64,000 nucleotides of DNA from Deltaproteobacteria bacterium (GTDB lineage Bacteria > Myxococcota_A > UBA796 > SXON01). Location of the stretch: assembly GCA_014191855.1 (NCBI GenBank), contig BJHF01000002.1:102695-166694 (forward strand), written 5' to 3'. Shown piece after piece: positions 48,612 through 58,432 of the stretch. The notes beneath the pieces were generated by a model. That model did no database searches, was not told where the DNA came from, and saw nothing but the letters and a program-made list of their open reading frames with translations. Numbering within the stretch: position 1 is the stretch's first letter; each line of letters begins with the position of its first letter. The translations under genes were made by a program, and so were the position numbers.

Positions 48612-49456
48612 GCGCGGTCCGTTGCCACGGAAACCGAGCCGCGCCGGTACCCCGCCGGATCCACGGAGACCCGTAGAAACCCGAGCTTCTCCGCGGCCGC
48701 GCTCAGTCGATCCCGCAGCTCACCGTCGTCGAAGCGCGCAACTTCCGCTGCCCCGACCTCCACCCGGGCGAGCTCCCCGCCCTCGGCACCGTGCACCCGC
48801 ACGCGCACCACCGCGAACCCCATCGCCTTGAGCTCCCGCTCCAACGACGCGACGCGGGCCAGCCGCTCCGGCGTTACCCGGGTACCTACGGCAAACCGGC
48901 TTCCCAGGCAGGGCGCTGCCGGCTTGTCCCAGACCGGGAGCCCGCGCGCCCGGGCGGCTTCGCGGACCATGGCTTTCGTGAATCCAGCTTCGACCAGCGG
49001 GTGCCGCACCGCGTGCTCGCGCGCCGCCGCGAGGCCGGGCCGATGTTCCCCGAGATCGTCGAGGATTGTGCCATCCAGCACCCAGGCGTACCCCTCTCGC
49101 TCCGCCGCGACTCGCGCGAGATCAAACAGCTCCGTCTTGCAGTGGTAGCAGCGATCACCGGTGTTGGCCCGGTATGCTTCCCGATCGAGCTCCCGCGACC
49201 CCGCCATCAGGTGCCGCGCGCCCAGCGCACTCGCCACCGCCTCGGCGCCGCCCCGCTCTTCCTCCACCAGCGTTTCGCTCGCCGCGGTGAACGCCACGGC
49301 CCGATCTCCAAGGACCTCCACCGCAAACGAAAGGAGCAACGCCGAGTCTACCCCGCCCGAGAAGGCCACGAGCGCGGACTCCATCTCCGCCAGCAGGCTG
49401 CGGAGGCGCGCCGTGGCCTCGACGAGATCCGGGAGCGGCCGTGGCCCTTCGTTCAT
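48608..49456 (-). CDS. larE: ATP-dependent sacrificial sulfur transferase LarE
   Basis: 282 residues. PP-loop F-S-G-G-V-D-S near the start, a C-Y-H-C-K-T-E-L-F motif, and a later P-C-L-G-S-R-F with the Cys that in LarE gives its sulfur. LarE builds the nickel pincer cofactor of lactate racemase-like enzymes with LarB and LarC, which are not in the window. ATG at 49456 is the first that leads straight into the domain. Coupled to the CPBP gene. Confidence 0.9.
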   Translation of the reverse strand: MNEGPRPLPDLVEATARLRSLLAEMESALVAFSGGVDSALLLSFAVEVLGDRAVAFTAASETLVEEERGGAEAVASALGARHLMAGSRELDREAYRANTGDRCYHCKTELFDLARVAAEREGYAWVLDGTILDDLGEHRPGLAAAREHAVRHPLVEAGFTKAMVREAARARGLPVWDKPAAPCLGSRFAVGTRVTPERLARVASLERELKAMGFAVVRVRVHGAEGGELARVEVGAAEVARFDDGELRDRLSAAAEKLGFLRVSVDPAGYRRGSVSVATDRA

Positions 49457-49484
49457 GGAACCGCGGGGTATCACGCCCGGAGCT

Positions 49485-50840
49485 TCATCCGAATACGGCT
49501 CGCCGAGGATCGATCCCGAGCGACTGCGCGTCGACCGTGGAGCTCACCGATCGCTCGCAGCTCGGGTCCGCCAGGTCGACCAATGCTCCATGACTCACGA
49601 TGGCGCCCCGCTCATCCCGCACGATGCGCACCAGCGGGCGGTTGGCGAGCGCGGGGTCGCTCGGCGTGTGCAGCACGATGCCCACGGAGCCGTTGTCCAG
49701 CATCAGCGCAGACCCCAGGGGATACCGGCCGATCACGGATGCGAACAGGCGGAGCAGTTCAGTGTCGAAGCGCACGGTCGCCTCCTCGGCCATCGCCGCG
49801 AGCGCCTCGTCGGGCAAGAGCCCCGGGCGCCCGTCTCCGGTGGTGGTGAGCGCATCGAACGTCGTCGCGATCGCGCAGACACGGCCGAACAGATGCGGTC
49901 GGGACTCGATCGGGATGTACGGCGGGCCGGTACGGTCAACGCCGCTTCGATACTCGAATACTGCGAGCATGCGGCGAGCGCGAGAGAGCGAGAGGCGCGA
50001 GCTGGCCAGCATCGAGAGCACCATGCCCAGGATCTCGTCGGCTCCGGCTTCATCCGGCAGGGTGGCGGCCAACAACGCCGCGAGGCCGAGCTCAACGAGC
50101 AGCACCCGCGGGAGCGCCAGGCGCGCCCCGAGCGCCATCGCGAGGATCATGCTGTGAACGGGGTGCCGCACTTCATAGTCGAGGTCTTCCTTGATGGAAG
50201 CCAGCGCCAGGTGCATCCGAAGGTCGCTGTCCGCGATGTCGGCGAGGCCCTGCGCGGCGCGGAACACCCCCGGCGGGATGCGTAGCAGCGTTCCCTCCTC
50301 GCGGGCAGTATGTACCGCCAGGATCGCCCGGATATACGCTTGTAATGACTCGACAGCCGCCACCCGCACTGCCGCGCCCGGGCCCCCGCTCATCCCCGAC
50401 ACGAGCACCCGTGGCGCCAGCAACTGCAACACGGAGGAGCCGGCGTCGTCGAGGGCGCGCTGGGTGACCGTCCGCGGGGTTCCCTTCGGGAGCTCGTGTA
50501 GGTACCGGAACAAGGCCTGGAGATCCTTCGCCGTAACGTCGCCGACGAGCCGAAAGCCGCCGGCGCCCACATCCCTGAGCAACGCCGCCAACGGAAGCAG
50601 TTGGGTACGCACTTCGCGCCGCATTCGAAGGGGAGAATTGTTGATGACCAACACCCCGGCCGAATCGACCTCAACCCGCGCATCCCCCGCCTCGCGAAAC
50701 AGCGCGGTGAGATCGCGCGAGCACCATTCGAGCAGCCGGGACACGGCACGGTTGCCCACATCGTGAATGCGCACCGCTCGGGTGATCGCCCCGAGGTGGC
50801 GCGCGAGCATGCGCGAGTCCAGGCTGCGATCGACGCTCAT
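49485..50840 (-). CDS. Degenerate HD-GYP-like protein
   Basis: 451 residues. The C-terminal half has the outline of an HD-GYP phosphodiesterase (V-R-H-P-V-H-S-M-I-L, then G-V-D-R-T-G-P-P-Y-I and C-A-I-A-T-T-F-D-A-L-T) but lacks the HD and GYP residues, so it probably binds rather than cleaves a nucleotide or is a pure scaffold. The N-terminal half is helical. Start overlaps the HEAT-repeat gene stop (ATGA). Likely partner of that protein. Confidence 0.75.
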   Translation of the reverse strand: MSVDRSLDSRMLARHLGAITRAVRIHDVGNRAVSRLLEWCSRDLTALFREAGDARVEVDSAGVLVINNSPLRMRREVRTQLLPLAALLRDVGAGGFRLVGDVTAKDLQALFRYLHELPKGTPRTVTQRALDDAGSSVLQLLAPRVLVSGMSGGPGAAVRVAAVESLQAYIRAILAVHTAREEGTLLRIPPGVFRAAQGLADIADSDLRMHLALASIKEDLDYEVRHPVHSMILAMALGARLALPRVLLVELGLAALLAATLPDEAGADEILGMVLSMLASSRLSLSRARRMLAVFEYRSGVDRTGPPYIPIESRPHLFGRVCAIATTFDALTTTGDGRPGLLPDEALAAMAEEATVRFDTELLRLFASVIGRYPLGSALMLDNGSVGIVLHTPSDPALANRPLVRIVRDERGAIVSHGALVDLADPSCERSVSSTVDAQSLGIDPRRAVFG

Positions 50841-52597
50841 CGCACTTCCCGCAGCAAATTGTGCACTTCGTCGGCCAACGCAGGCACGACGAGCGCGACG
50901 CGGCCCATCGCCGCGCGCCCCGCCTCCGTGTTCATTGCGCGGAGCCCGTGCAACGCCAAGCGGGGGAGCTCCGGATGCCGCGCGGGGCGCGCCCCGTCCG
51001 CGAGCTCCACGAGCAACTGCAGCGAGTTCACCCCGTTGATCCTCGCCACAGCGATGCACATCGCCCGAACTTCGGCAACGCTGGTCTGGCTCAGCCCAGC
51101 TCCCTGCAGGCGGCTCTCCAGCTCCGACACCACCTCCAGATCGCGGTAGGCGACGCAGAATCGCAGCGCCTCAAGCCGAACCCGCTCCGCGGCGTCGTTG
51201 AGAGCTGCGCGCACGGCCTCCCGAATCTTCGGTGTTTGATGATTCCTTAGCGCCACGAGTACCGCCTCCCGCACCTCGTCGGCGGCGTCCTTTGCGTGCA
51301 CGAGGACGCCCTCGATGAGCCGCGGATCCTTTTGCCGGGCCGCCATGGCCAGCCCGATCAGCACACCCCCGCGCTCGGGGTGGGACATGAAGCGCTTGGC
51401 CACGTCGATCGCAACCAGAGGCTCGGGAGCTGCACGGAGCAGAACCGTGTCAGCGAGCACCCGCACCGCCCACGCGGGGAGCAACGGCGCGATGGCGATC
51501 GCCTCGTCCTCACCGGGGAGCAGGAAGAAGAGCGTGAACGCCAGGCCAGACGCATCCTTCGCATCCGCCGCCGTGAAAAGCCGCGCCAGCCGGCTGCGGG
51601 TGGGCTCCTGCGCGAGCACCGCGGCCGCATCCCTCACCGCCTCCCGGTGTGCAAGGTGCGGCGTAAGGTCCGCATCCAGCAGCTCGGCCGTGCGCTGCAC
51701 GAGGCTGCTGCCCCCGCCTTCGGCCAGCACCGCGTTGATCACGTAATTGAACAGGGCTTCGCCGATGTTTCGCGCCTGCTCCGCCTCCCCGGCGGCCTCA
51801 AGGCACGCCGTGAGCAGGCCAGCAACGTCGGCCTTGACCATGTCCTGGTCTTCCCGCGCCGCGCGCACCTCCTCCATGAGCTGGGGGCTGAGGTTCGACT
51901 CGAGCCTGAGCCGCGCAGCCTCCGCGCCGGCGTCCGTGAAGTCCACCTGATCGCGCACGCGCAACAAAACCGCGAGCTCGTCCTGTCGCAAGCGGGAAAC
52001 CTCAGTTTCATCCGCGCCCTCCGCCCGCGCGTTCAGCTCGGCCACCAGGCCGGCAAGCTCCCGCACGATCGGGCTCTCGCCGGCCTCCTCGTGATCGCGG
52101 TCGGCGAGTGCGTCGACGATCTCCAGGTACACATGCGCGAAGTCCGCGCGCCACACGGCCCCCGAGAGGTCTTCATCGTTGGGACCCATGTTGTGCCACG
52201 GCGTAAGCAGCAGCCGCCCCATGGTGATCAGCTCGTCCTCCGAGACGCCAGCCTCGACCGAAATCCCACGTAGTCCCTCGGAAAACAACATTTCCACGAG
52301 GTCTCCGCGGCGCTCGGTGGACTCCACCACCACCGTGTCGCCCAGGTGGATTCCCTCAGGGGAAACCTCCATCATCAACACGGGCATCTCCTGAAGCGCG
52401 TCGCGAACGCAGTTGAGATACGCCGCCTGGAACCGCCCACGCGCCGTCTGGGTGTCCTGGTTCGCGCTCCCCTGGTAGATCCGCTCCGCTCGGGCATCTT
52501 TCATCAGCGCGGCGAACGCCTCTCGCATCCGTGAGGCCGCGAGCGCCTGGGCGCGGGTGGTGCCTGATTCGTTCTCCGCCTGCCGCCTGGCCGCCAT
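50837..52597 (-). CDS. HEAT-repeat protein
   Basis: 586 residues, all helical. N-terminal part (1-200) resembles the N-terminal part of the HD-GYP-like protein next to it (M-R-E-A-F-A-A-L, E-V-S-P-E-G-I-H-L-G-D-T), and the C-terminal part has HEAT units (E-V-R-E-A-V-L-V-A-L-R-N; R-V-R-L-E-A-L-R-F-C). No signal peptide. It diverges from the MshEN-REC gene across 39 bases. Confidence 0.75.
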   Translation of the reverse strand: MAARRQAENESGTTRAQALAASRMREAFAALMKDARAERIYQGSANQDTQTARGRFQAAYLNCVRDALQEMPVLMMEVSPEGIHLGDTVVVESTERRGDLVEMLFSEGLRGISVEAGVSEDELITMGRLLLTPWHNMGPNDEDLSGAVWRADFAHVYLEIVDALADRDHEEAGESPIVRELAGLVAELNARAEGADETEVSRLRQDELAVLLRVRDQVDFTDAGAEAARLRLESNLSPQLMEEVRAAREDQDMVKADVAGLLTACLEAAGEAEQARNIGEALFNYVINAVLAEGGGSSLVQRTAELLDADLTPHLAHREAVRDAAAVLAQEPTRSRLARLFTAADAKDASGLAFTLFFLLPGEDEAIAIAPLLPAWAVRVLADTVLLRAAPEPLVAIDVAKRFMSHPERGGVLIGLAMAARQKDPRLIEGVLVHAKDAADEVREAVLVALRNHQTPKIREAVRAALNDAAERVRLEALRFCVAYRDLEVVSELESRLQGAGLSQTSVAEVRAMCIAVARINGVNSLQLLVELADGARPARHPELPRLALHGLRAMNTEAGRAAMGRVALVVPALADEVHNLLREVR

Positions 52598-52636
52598 ACC
52601 GAGCAAGCTATTCCGGATCGGAATACGAGGGCCACG

Positions 52637-54664
52637 ATGAGCCACACACCTCTGGGCGAGATCTGCGTCTCCCTCGGGCTGCTCACGCCGGCCGAAGTGT
52701 CCGGCGTGCTCGAGCGCATGGCCAGCCCTGGCTGTTCGGGGATGCGTTTTGGCGAGGTGGCGCTGGATATCGGGGTTTTGGACGATGCGGGCCTGAGCCG
52801 CGCCCTCGCCCAACAGTTCCGATTGAACCTGGTCCCCGACGATCGCGTCGAGAAGCTGCAGATCGCGCCGGAGGTGTTGAGCCTCGTGAGCGCGGGGCTC
52901 ATGCGCGAGCGCTTGTTGATTCCGACGTTTCTTGAGCCGGAAAAGCGAGTTCTTTCCCTACTTACGGCCGATCCGACGGACATCACGGCGCTGCGCCAGG
53001 TGCAGGCCGCCACCCAGGCCTCGCGGCTTCGGCTGTTCATCGCCTCCAAAAGTGCACTGCGGCGGCTCGTGGATCGCCTGGTGCCACAAACGGCCGACGG
53101 GGAAGCGGAAGGTGCGACGTCCCGCCTCGCCGAACAGCGCGACCTCGACCCTGATCAGCCCCTGAGCATCCTTGTCGAGCCCGACGCCGGGATGGCGGCG
53201 GCGCTGCGGCGCCTCGAGGCCCTCGAAGGTGGCGAGGCCGAGGTGGTGGCCGATCCCGAAGCGGTGGCCGCGCTCCTGGGCCCGGATCGGCAAGTTCGCC
53301 TCTTCTACCGCCGCGCCCACGCGCGGCAGCTCGATCCGTTCCTCGCCGGCTGGCGCCGCACCTGCGCCGGGCTGAGGCTCTGCCCCGTGGATGCGTTCGG
53401 GCTCACCGGGCGCAGCGCGGTGCCCGATGATCGCGCCCGCGCCTTCTTCCTGCAGCTCACCGAGTTCCTGCTTCTCGCGGGCGAATCCCGGCAGATGGAT
53501 GCGCGTGCCCGCGTTCGGCGCACCACCCGGCTCGCGAACGCTCTCGCCGAAGAGATGGATCTTCGCCCTGAAGATCGAGATGCCGTCAACATCGCGGCGC
53601 TGTTTTGCGATGTAGACGAGCTCAGCCTCATCTCCGGAATGCTCGACTCGCGCGACGAGGGTCGGCGCTTCGCCCTCGCGATGACGGTGCTTCGCCAGTT
53701 TGATCCTCCATGGGACATCGACAGCCTGCTCTCCGGCGTAGAACGCCGTCTTGCTGGCCAGGAGGGCCCAGGGCGCGACGTTCGGGTGGAGATCCTCTAC
53801 ACCGCGCGCTCCGCCGTGCGCGCCGCCGTCGTCGATGGCGGCGATCCGGTTCAGGCGCTCGGCGTTGAAGCCGCCCGCCATGACGCTCGGGTGCTCCGAA
53901 GCCTCGCGCAGGTGCTGCGCCGGCAGGGTCTGCGCCACCAGGTCGCGGCCGGCGGCGGCGGGAGCTCGGCGGTGATCGTGGCGGAGCGCGAAGCTGCGGT
54001 GCTCACGGCGCTGGAGGCCAGGTTGGGAGCGGCGGGCTTCGATGTCATCGTCGCCTCCGACGGCGAACAGGCAGCGCAGCTCGCGAGAAACCTCGTGCCG
54101 GCCGCGATCGTCGCCAACCTCCGCCTGCCCCGCAAAGACGGGCTGTCGCTCCTCCTCGAGCTCCGCCGGCACGACAACACGCGCCACATCCCCGTCCTGC
54201 TCATCACCGACAAGGGAGGCGGAGCCAAAGACGTGGCGAGGGGCCTGGAGCTGGGCGCGGAAGATGTCCTTGAAAAGCCGATCCACCCCGACGTCGTGGT
54301 AGCGAAGCTGCGGCGGGCGATCGCGCGGCGGCCCACCACCACCGTCGGCATCACGGGCGTGCTCAGCGATCTCAGCCTCGTCGATCTGCTACAAACGCTC
54401 ACGCTCGGCGGCAAAACGGCCGTCGTACAAGTGAGCGGCATCGCCGACCCGGGCGCGATCCAGGTGCGCGAAGGGCAGATCGTTGCCGCGCAACACGGGC
54501 GCCGCACCGGCGAAGAGGCCCTCTACTCCCTCGCGGTGCTCACTGAAGGTCGCTTTGACGTGCGCTTCGATGACAGCGGCGCCGACAACATCCACGGGCA
54601 GGCCGAGTTCCTCTTGTTGGAGGCGCTGCGCCGCCGCGACGAGTCCCGGGCCGCGACGGAGTGA
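52637..54664 (+). CDS. Multi-domain regulator: MshEN, degenerate HD, receiver, DUF4388
   Basis: 675 residues. Residues 1-150 are an MshEN/GspE-N-type domain (c-di-GMP-binding in some proteins). The middle (about 270-430) is a degenerate HD-GYP-type region with C-D-V-D in place of H-D-I-G. About 440-560 is a receiver domain with V-A-N-L-R-L-P where the phospho-Asp should be (replaced by Asn) and a Lys in E-K-P-I. The last 100 are DUF4388. A non-phosphorylated, nucleotide-sensing scaffold is a reasonable guess. GAGG precedes ATG. Confidence 0.8.
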   Translation: MSHTPLGEICVSLGLLTPAEVSGVLERMASPGCSGMRFGEVALDIGVLDDAGLSRALAQQFRLNLVPDDRVEKLQIAPEVLSLVSAGLMRERLLIPTFLEPEKRVLSLLTADPTDITALRQVQAATQASRLRLFIASKSALRRLVDRLVPQTADGEAEGATSRLAEQRDLDPDQPLSILVEPDAGMAAALRRLEALEGGEAEVVADPEAVAALLGPDRQVRLFYRRAHARQLDPFLAGWRRTCAGLRLCPVDAFGLTGRSAVPDDRARAFFLQLTEFLLLAGESRQMDARARVRRTTRLANALAEEMDLRPEDRDAVNIAALFCDVDELSLISGMLDSRDEGRRFALAMTVLRQFDPPWDIDSLLSGVERRLAGQEGPGRDVRVEILYTARSAVRAAVVDGGDPVQALGVEAARHDARVLRSLAQVLRRQGLRHQVAAGGGGSSAVIVAEREAAVLTALEARLGAAGFDVIVASDGEQAAQLARNLVPAAIVANLRLPRKDGLSLLLELRRHDNTRHIPVLLITDKGGGAKDVARGLELGAEDVLEKPIHPDVVVAKLRRAIARRPTTTVGITGVLSDLSLVDLLQTLTLGGKTAVVQVSGIADPGAIQVREGQIVAAQHGRRTGEEALYSLAVLTEGRFDVRFDDSGADNIHGQAEFLLLEALRRRDESRAATE

Positions 54665-54682
54665 CGTGATAGAGCGGCGCCC

Positions 54683-55558
54683 ATGCCGAGCCTCGTAGAC
54701 CTTGTTCGTTGGAAGCCGCTCCCCGTGGGCACCCCGGCCACCGGCCTCTCGCTCACGGCCGACGATGGGACATGGATCAAGCTGCAGGACTTCAAGGGAA
54801 ACCTGCATGTGATGCTGGTTTTTCTCCGCACCCTCAACGAGGGAACCGGCGAGTGGCTCAAGCGGCTGGACCATGAGCGCACGCGCTTCGAGGCGCTCGA
54901 CTGCGCGATCTTCGGCGTTCACACTTCGCGAACCGATGTGCTCCGGGCGTGGCGCCAGCAACTTGGGCTCGACATCTTCCTGCTCTACGACCCGTTCGCC
55001 CTCGCCGCCCGCGGATATCGGGCCTCTGGCCGGCTCATTCCCGGCTGTCGGGATCAAGTGGTGATCATCGGGAAGGATGGCACCGTGCGCTTCAACGAGC
55101 GCGAGCTCCCCTCGCCCGACCGGCTGCTGGACATTCTTTCCGGCATCGAAGGCCGTGAACCCCCGCCGCCGCCGCCCCCACCGCAAGCCCCGAACGCCAC
55201 CGGCGAGGGCCAGCTCCGCACGCCAGGGGCGCCCTCGGCCGCGGTGCGGGACGTCACCGCGGCCGAAGCACTCGCGCTCCTCGGCGAAGCGGATTCGCCC
55301 TACATCCTCGTGGACGTACGTACGAAACGCGAGTTCGAAGGGAGCCGCTCGCCCCTCGCACGCCTCATCCCCGTAGATGAGCTGCCGCACCGGTACGCGG
55401 AGCTCGGCCAGACCACCCACGTGATCTTCGTGTGCCAGGGCGGCGGGCGCAGCGCCTCCGCGGCCGAGTTCATGACCAGTATCGGCGCCACCTACGTGTG
55501 CAACGTGCTGGGCGGCATGTCCGAGTGGAGCGGTGAGAAGGTGTCAGGAGCGATCTGA
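54683..55558 (+). CDS. Cys-less peroxiredoxin-like domain fused to rhodanese
   Basis: 291 residues. Residues 1-150 have the AhpC/TSA fold order (V-G-T-P-A-T-G-L-S-L, L-Q-D-F-K-G-N-L, V-M-L-V-F-L-R-T-L-N-E-G-T), but the place of the peroxidatic Cys is held by Leu/Asn. A Pro-rich linker (eight prolines) leads to a rhodanese domain (about 190-290) with the active loop F-V-C-Q-G-G-G-R-S, complete. The rhodanese part is likely the active sulfur or redox unit. It follows the regulator gene by 18 bases. Confidence 0.8.
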   Translation: MPSLVDLVRWKPLPVGTPATGLSLTADDGTWIKLQDFKGNLHVMLVFLRTLNEGTGEWLKRLDHERTRFEALDCAIFGVHTSRTDVLRAWRQQLGLDIFLLYDPFALAARGYRASGRLIPGCRDQVVIIGKDGTVRFNERELPSPDRLLDILSGIEGREPPPPPPPPQAPNATGEGQLRTPGAPSAAVRDVTAAEALALLGEADSPYILVDVRTKREFEGSRSPLARLIPVDELPHRYAELGQTTHVIFVCQGGGRSASAAEFMTSIGATYVCNVLGGMSEWSGEKVSGAI

Positions 55559-55622
55559 GCGCTTGCGCGCAAACCTACGGCCCCGTTACCCTCCCCACCT
55601 CGTGCACGCCCAGTCCCAGGCC

Positions 55623-56531
55623 ATGTCCTCTTTCTGTCCCTATTGCAAAGGCGCGGTGAGCCCCGATCTCGTGAGGGCCGGCGGGAACTGCACCCATTGT
55701 ATGCTCGAGATCCCGGGCGAGGAGGCGCCGACTGATCCGGGGCTGGAAGCGCGGATGCGCCAGGTCGCGGAAGACGCGCGTCACGCCAAACGGGCCCGCA
55801 CCCGGGCGCGCATCTTCGCAGGATTGGCCGCATGCACTCTCGCGGTCGCGGCTGGGGCGGGTTGGTGGCGGATGCAGCAGGAGGCGGAGGCGCTGGTCTA
55901 CGAGCTGGATGATGTCTACATGGCCCCGCGCGACGGCATGATCGCCGCGGTGGAGAAACCGGCTACCGGGCCCGGTGTCGCCTCGATCCCCAGCAAAGTT
56001 GGCATCCCGACCAAGCGCACGCCTCGCGGAACGCCGGGAACGGGAGATCCACCGACCGGTGATCCGCTGCACACGGTCGCGGAGGGCGGCTCTCGAGTCG
56101 GGCCAGCCTCGGTAAAGTACGTCGAAGGAACGCCGAACGACGACATCAAGGTGGGTCTGGGCGCGGGCGGCGCCACCGTCTCTCCGCTGGGCGGCGTGGA
56201 CATCAAGATCGACCGTCTCGGCACCGGGGTGCTGCAAACCGACGAAGAGATCCTGAAGATGGCGAAGACCGTGACCGGCGCCTACGCCCCGCAAGTCGAA
56301 ACCTGCGTTCAGCAAAAGCTGAAGGTAGACGAGTCGTTTGGCGGCGGTTGGCGCGTGAACTTCACGATCGGTACGGAGGGCACCGTGAAGGGCCTGAAGA
56401 TCTCGGCGCTCAACGCACCCGACGCGGAGCTTGAAGCCTGCATGCAGCGCGCGATCAGCTCGTGGAGGTTCGAGCGCATCGCCCACGAGTTCAAGGTGGC
56501 CAAGAACTACCGGTTCTCGCCCTCGCTTTAG
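55623..56531 (+). CDS. Zinc-ribbon membrane protein with AgmX/PglI-type C-terminus
   Basis: 302 residues from ATG 55623. It begins with a zinc ribbon (F-C-P-Y-C, C-T-H-C) in the cytoplasm, then one membrane helix (about 63-82), a Pro/Gly/Thr-rich spacer and a C-terminal domain with Y-A-P-Q-V-E-T-C-V-Q-Q-K-L and A-I-S-S-W-R-F, typical of AgmX/PglI C-terminal (TonB-like) domains. Such proteins occur in myxobacterial gliding and envelope machinery. Stop overlaps that of rimI, convergent. Confidence 0.8.
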   Translation: MSSFCPYCKGAVSPDLVRAGGNCTHCMLEIPGEEAPTDPGLEARMRQVAEDARHAKRARTRARIFAGLAACTLAVAAGAGWWRMQQEAEALVYELDDVYMAPRDGMIAAVEKPATGPGVASIPSKVGIPTKRTPRGTPGTGDPPTGDPLHTVAEGGSRVGPASVKYVEGTPNDDIKVGLGAGGATVSPLGGVDIKIDRLGTGVLQTDEEILKMAKTVTGAYAPQVETCVQQKLKVDESFGGGWRVNFTIGTEGTVKGLKISALNAPDAELEACMQRAISSWRFERIAHEFKVAKNYRFSPSL

Positions 56532-56968
56532 GGCGCCCCGAGCCCCTCGAGCCGGAACAGGAGCGCATCCTCCCCGTCGGCATAGTACCGCGGGCGGCGC
56601 CCAACCTCGACCCAACCGAGGCGCAAATAGAACGCGATCGCCGCGACATTGTCGGCGCGAACCTCGAGCCACGCAGCGCTCGCTCGACCGCGGGCGGCGA
56701 CCAGCAGCGCCCCGTGCAACACGGAGGCCAAACCGGCCCGTCGGGCTTCGGGGTCCACCCCGATCTGCAGCAAGTGCAGCTCATCGAGCACCGCCCACGC
56801 GCACACGAACCCGATCAGCGGGGAGCCGATCCCCAGGAAGATGCCTCCCGGGCGGTCGAGCTCCTCGTGGATCATGCCGCGCGTCCACGCCTCGTCGCCA
56901 AAGCAGGCCTGCTGGAGGGCGAGGAGCCGGTCGAGATCCCCGGCGTGGATCTCCCGCACGGTCGTCAT
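56528..56968 (-). CDS. rimI: RimI-like N-acetyltransferase
   Basis: 146 residues, one GNAT domain: V-R-E-I-H-A-G-D-L-D-R-L at the start, E-L-H-L-L-Q-I-G-V-D-P-E-A-R-R-A-G-L-A-S with the acetyl-CoA loop, and L-E-V-R-A-D-N-V-A-A-I-A-F-Y-L-R-L-G-W. RimI acetylates the N-terminus of ribosomal protein S18 in E. coli; other substrates are possible. Start overlaps the SurA-like gene stop. Confidence 0.88.
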   Translation of the reverse strand: MTTVREIHAGDLDRLLALQQACFGDEAWTRGMIHEELDRPGGIFLGIGSPLIGFVCAWAVLDELHLLQIGVDPEARRAGLASVLHGALLVAARGRASAAWLEVRADNVAAIAFYLRLGWVEVGRRPRYYADGEDALLFRLEGLGAP

Positions 56969-57477
56969 TCCGACTCAACCGGCTGGCGTACGTCCGTGCG
57001 CTGACGAAGCTGCAGGATCCAGACCCGGTACTTCTCGAGCCACGCAGCCACTTCCTCCGGATCGTCGGGTTGCAGCGGCAGCGCCACGCTGCGCGCGATG
57101 CAGCGCTCCACAACCATGCGGCTGTAGACGAAACCCATGAAGGTCTGCTCGTCCAACCCCCAGCCTTCGAGCGCCACGAGACCGTCGTCAGCGCGCGGCC
57201 ACGTGGCAACGAACGCATCCGCGCGGGCCCGCACCTCCGCGTTCGATGGGCGAAACACGGAGGCCTCGCCGGCCAATTGCCGCACTACCGCGACGTCGCG
57301 CAGGCGCTCTGGCAGAGACAACGTGGCATCTTCGAGCGCGGGCACGGGGCTGCGATCGTGCTGGTCGAAGAACAACTCGAACGCCGCATCACTTTGGGTG
57401 ACGATGCGATCCCCCACCACGAACAGCACGCGATCGATGGGTCCGCCGAAGGACTGCGCCGCGAGCAACAACCACAT
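56965..57477 (-). CDS. SurA N-domain-like protein
   Basis: 170 residues. The segment I-D-R-V-L-F-V-V-G-D-R-I-V-T-Q-S-D is the hallmark start of SurA/PpiD-type chaperones (compare V-D-x-I-x-A-V-V-N-x-x-x-I-x-x-S), and the rest is helical. No parvulin domain. N-terminal M-W-L-L-L-A-A may be a minimal signal peptide. Coupled to rimI by an ATGA overlap, and diverges from the ABC operon at a palindrome. Confidence 0.7.
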   Translation of the reverse strand: MWLLLAAQSFGGPIDRVLFVVGDRIVTQSDAAFELFFDQHDRSPVPALEDATLSLPERLRDVAVVRQLAGEASVFRPSNAEVRARADAFVATWPRADDGLVALEGWGLDEQTFMGFVYSRMVVERCIARSVALPLQPDDPEEVAAWLEKYRVWILQLRQRTDVRQPVESE

Positions 57478-57480
57478 GCC

Positions 57481-57498
57481 CGGGCGGTTAACCGCCCG
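57481..57498. promoter_or_regulatory. 18-base perfect palindrome in a 25-base divergent gap
   Basis: CGGGCGGTTAACCGCCCG is perfectly symmetrical and sits between the SurA-like start (57477) and the ABC ATPase start (57503). With so little room it must lie in the leader or promoter of one or both genes, so it may be an operator or RNA hairpin. Confidence 0.45.
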
Positions 57499-57502
57499 CG
57501 GA

Positions 57503-58428
<926 letters not shown>

Positions 58429-58432
<4 letters not shown>

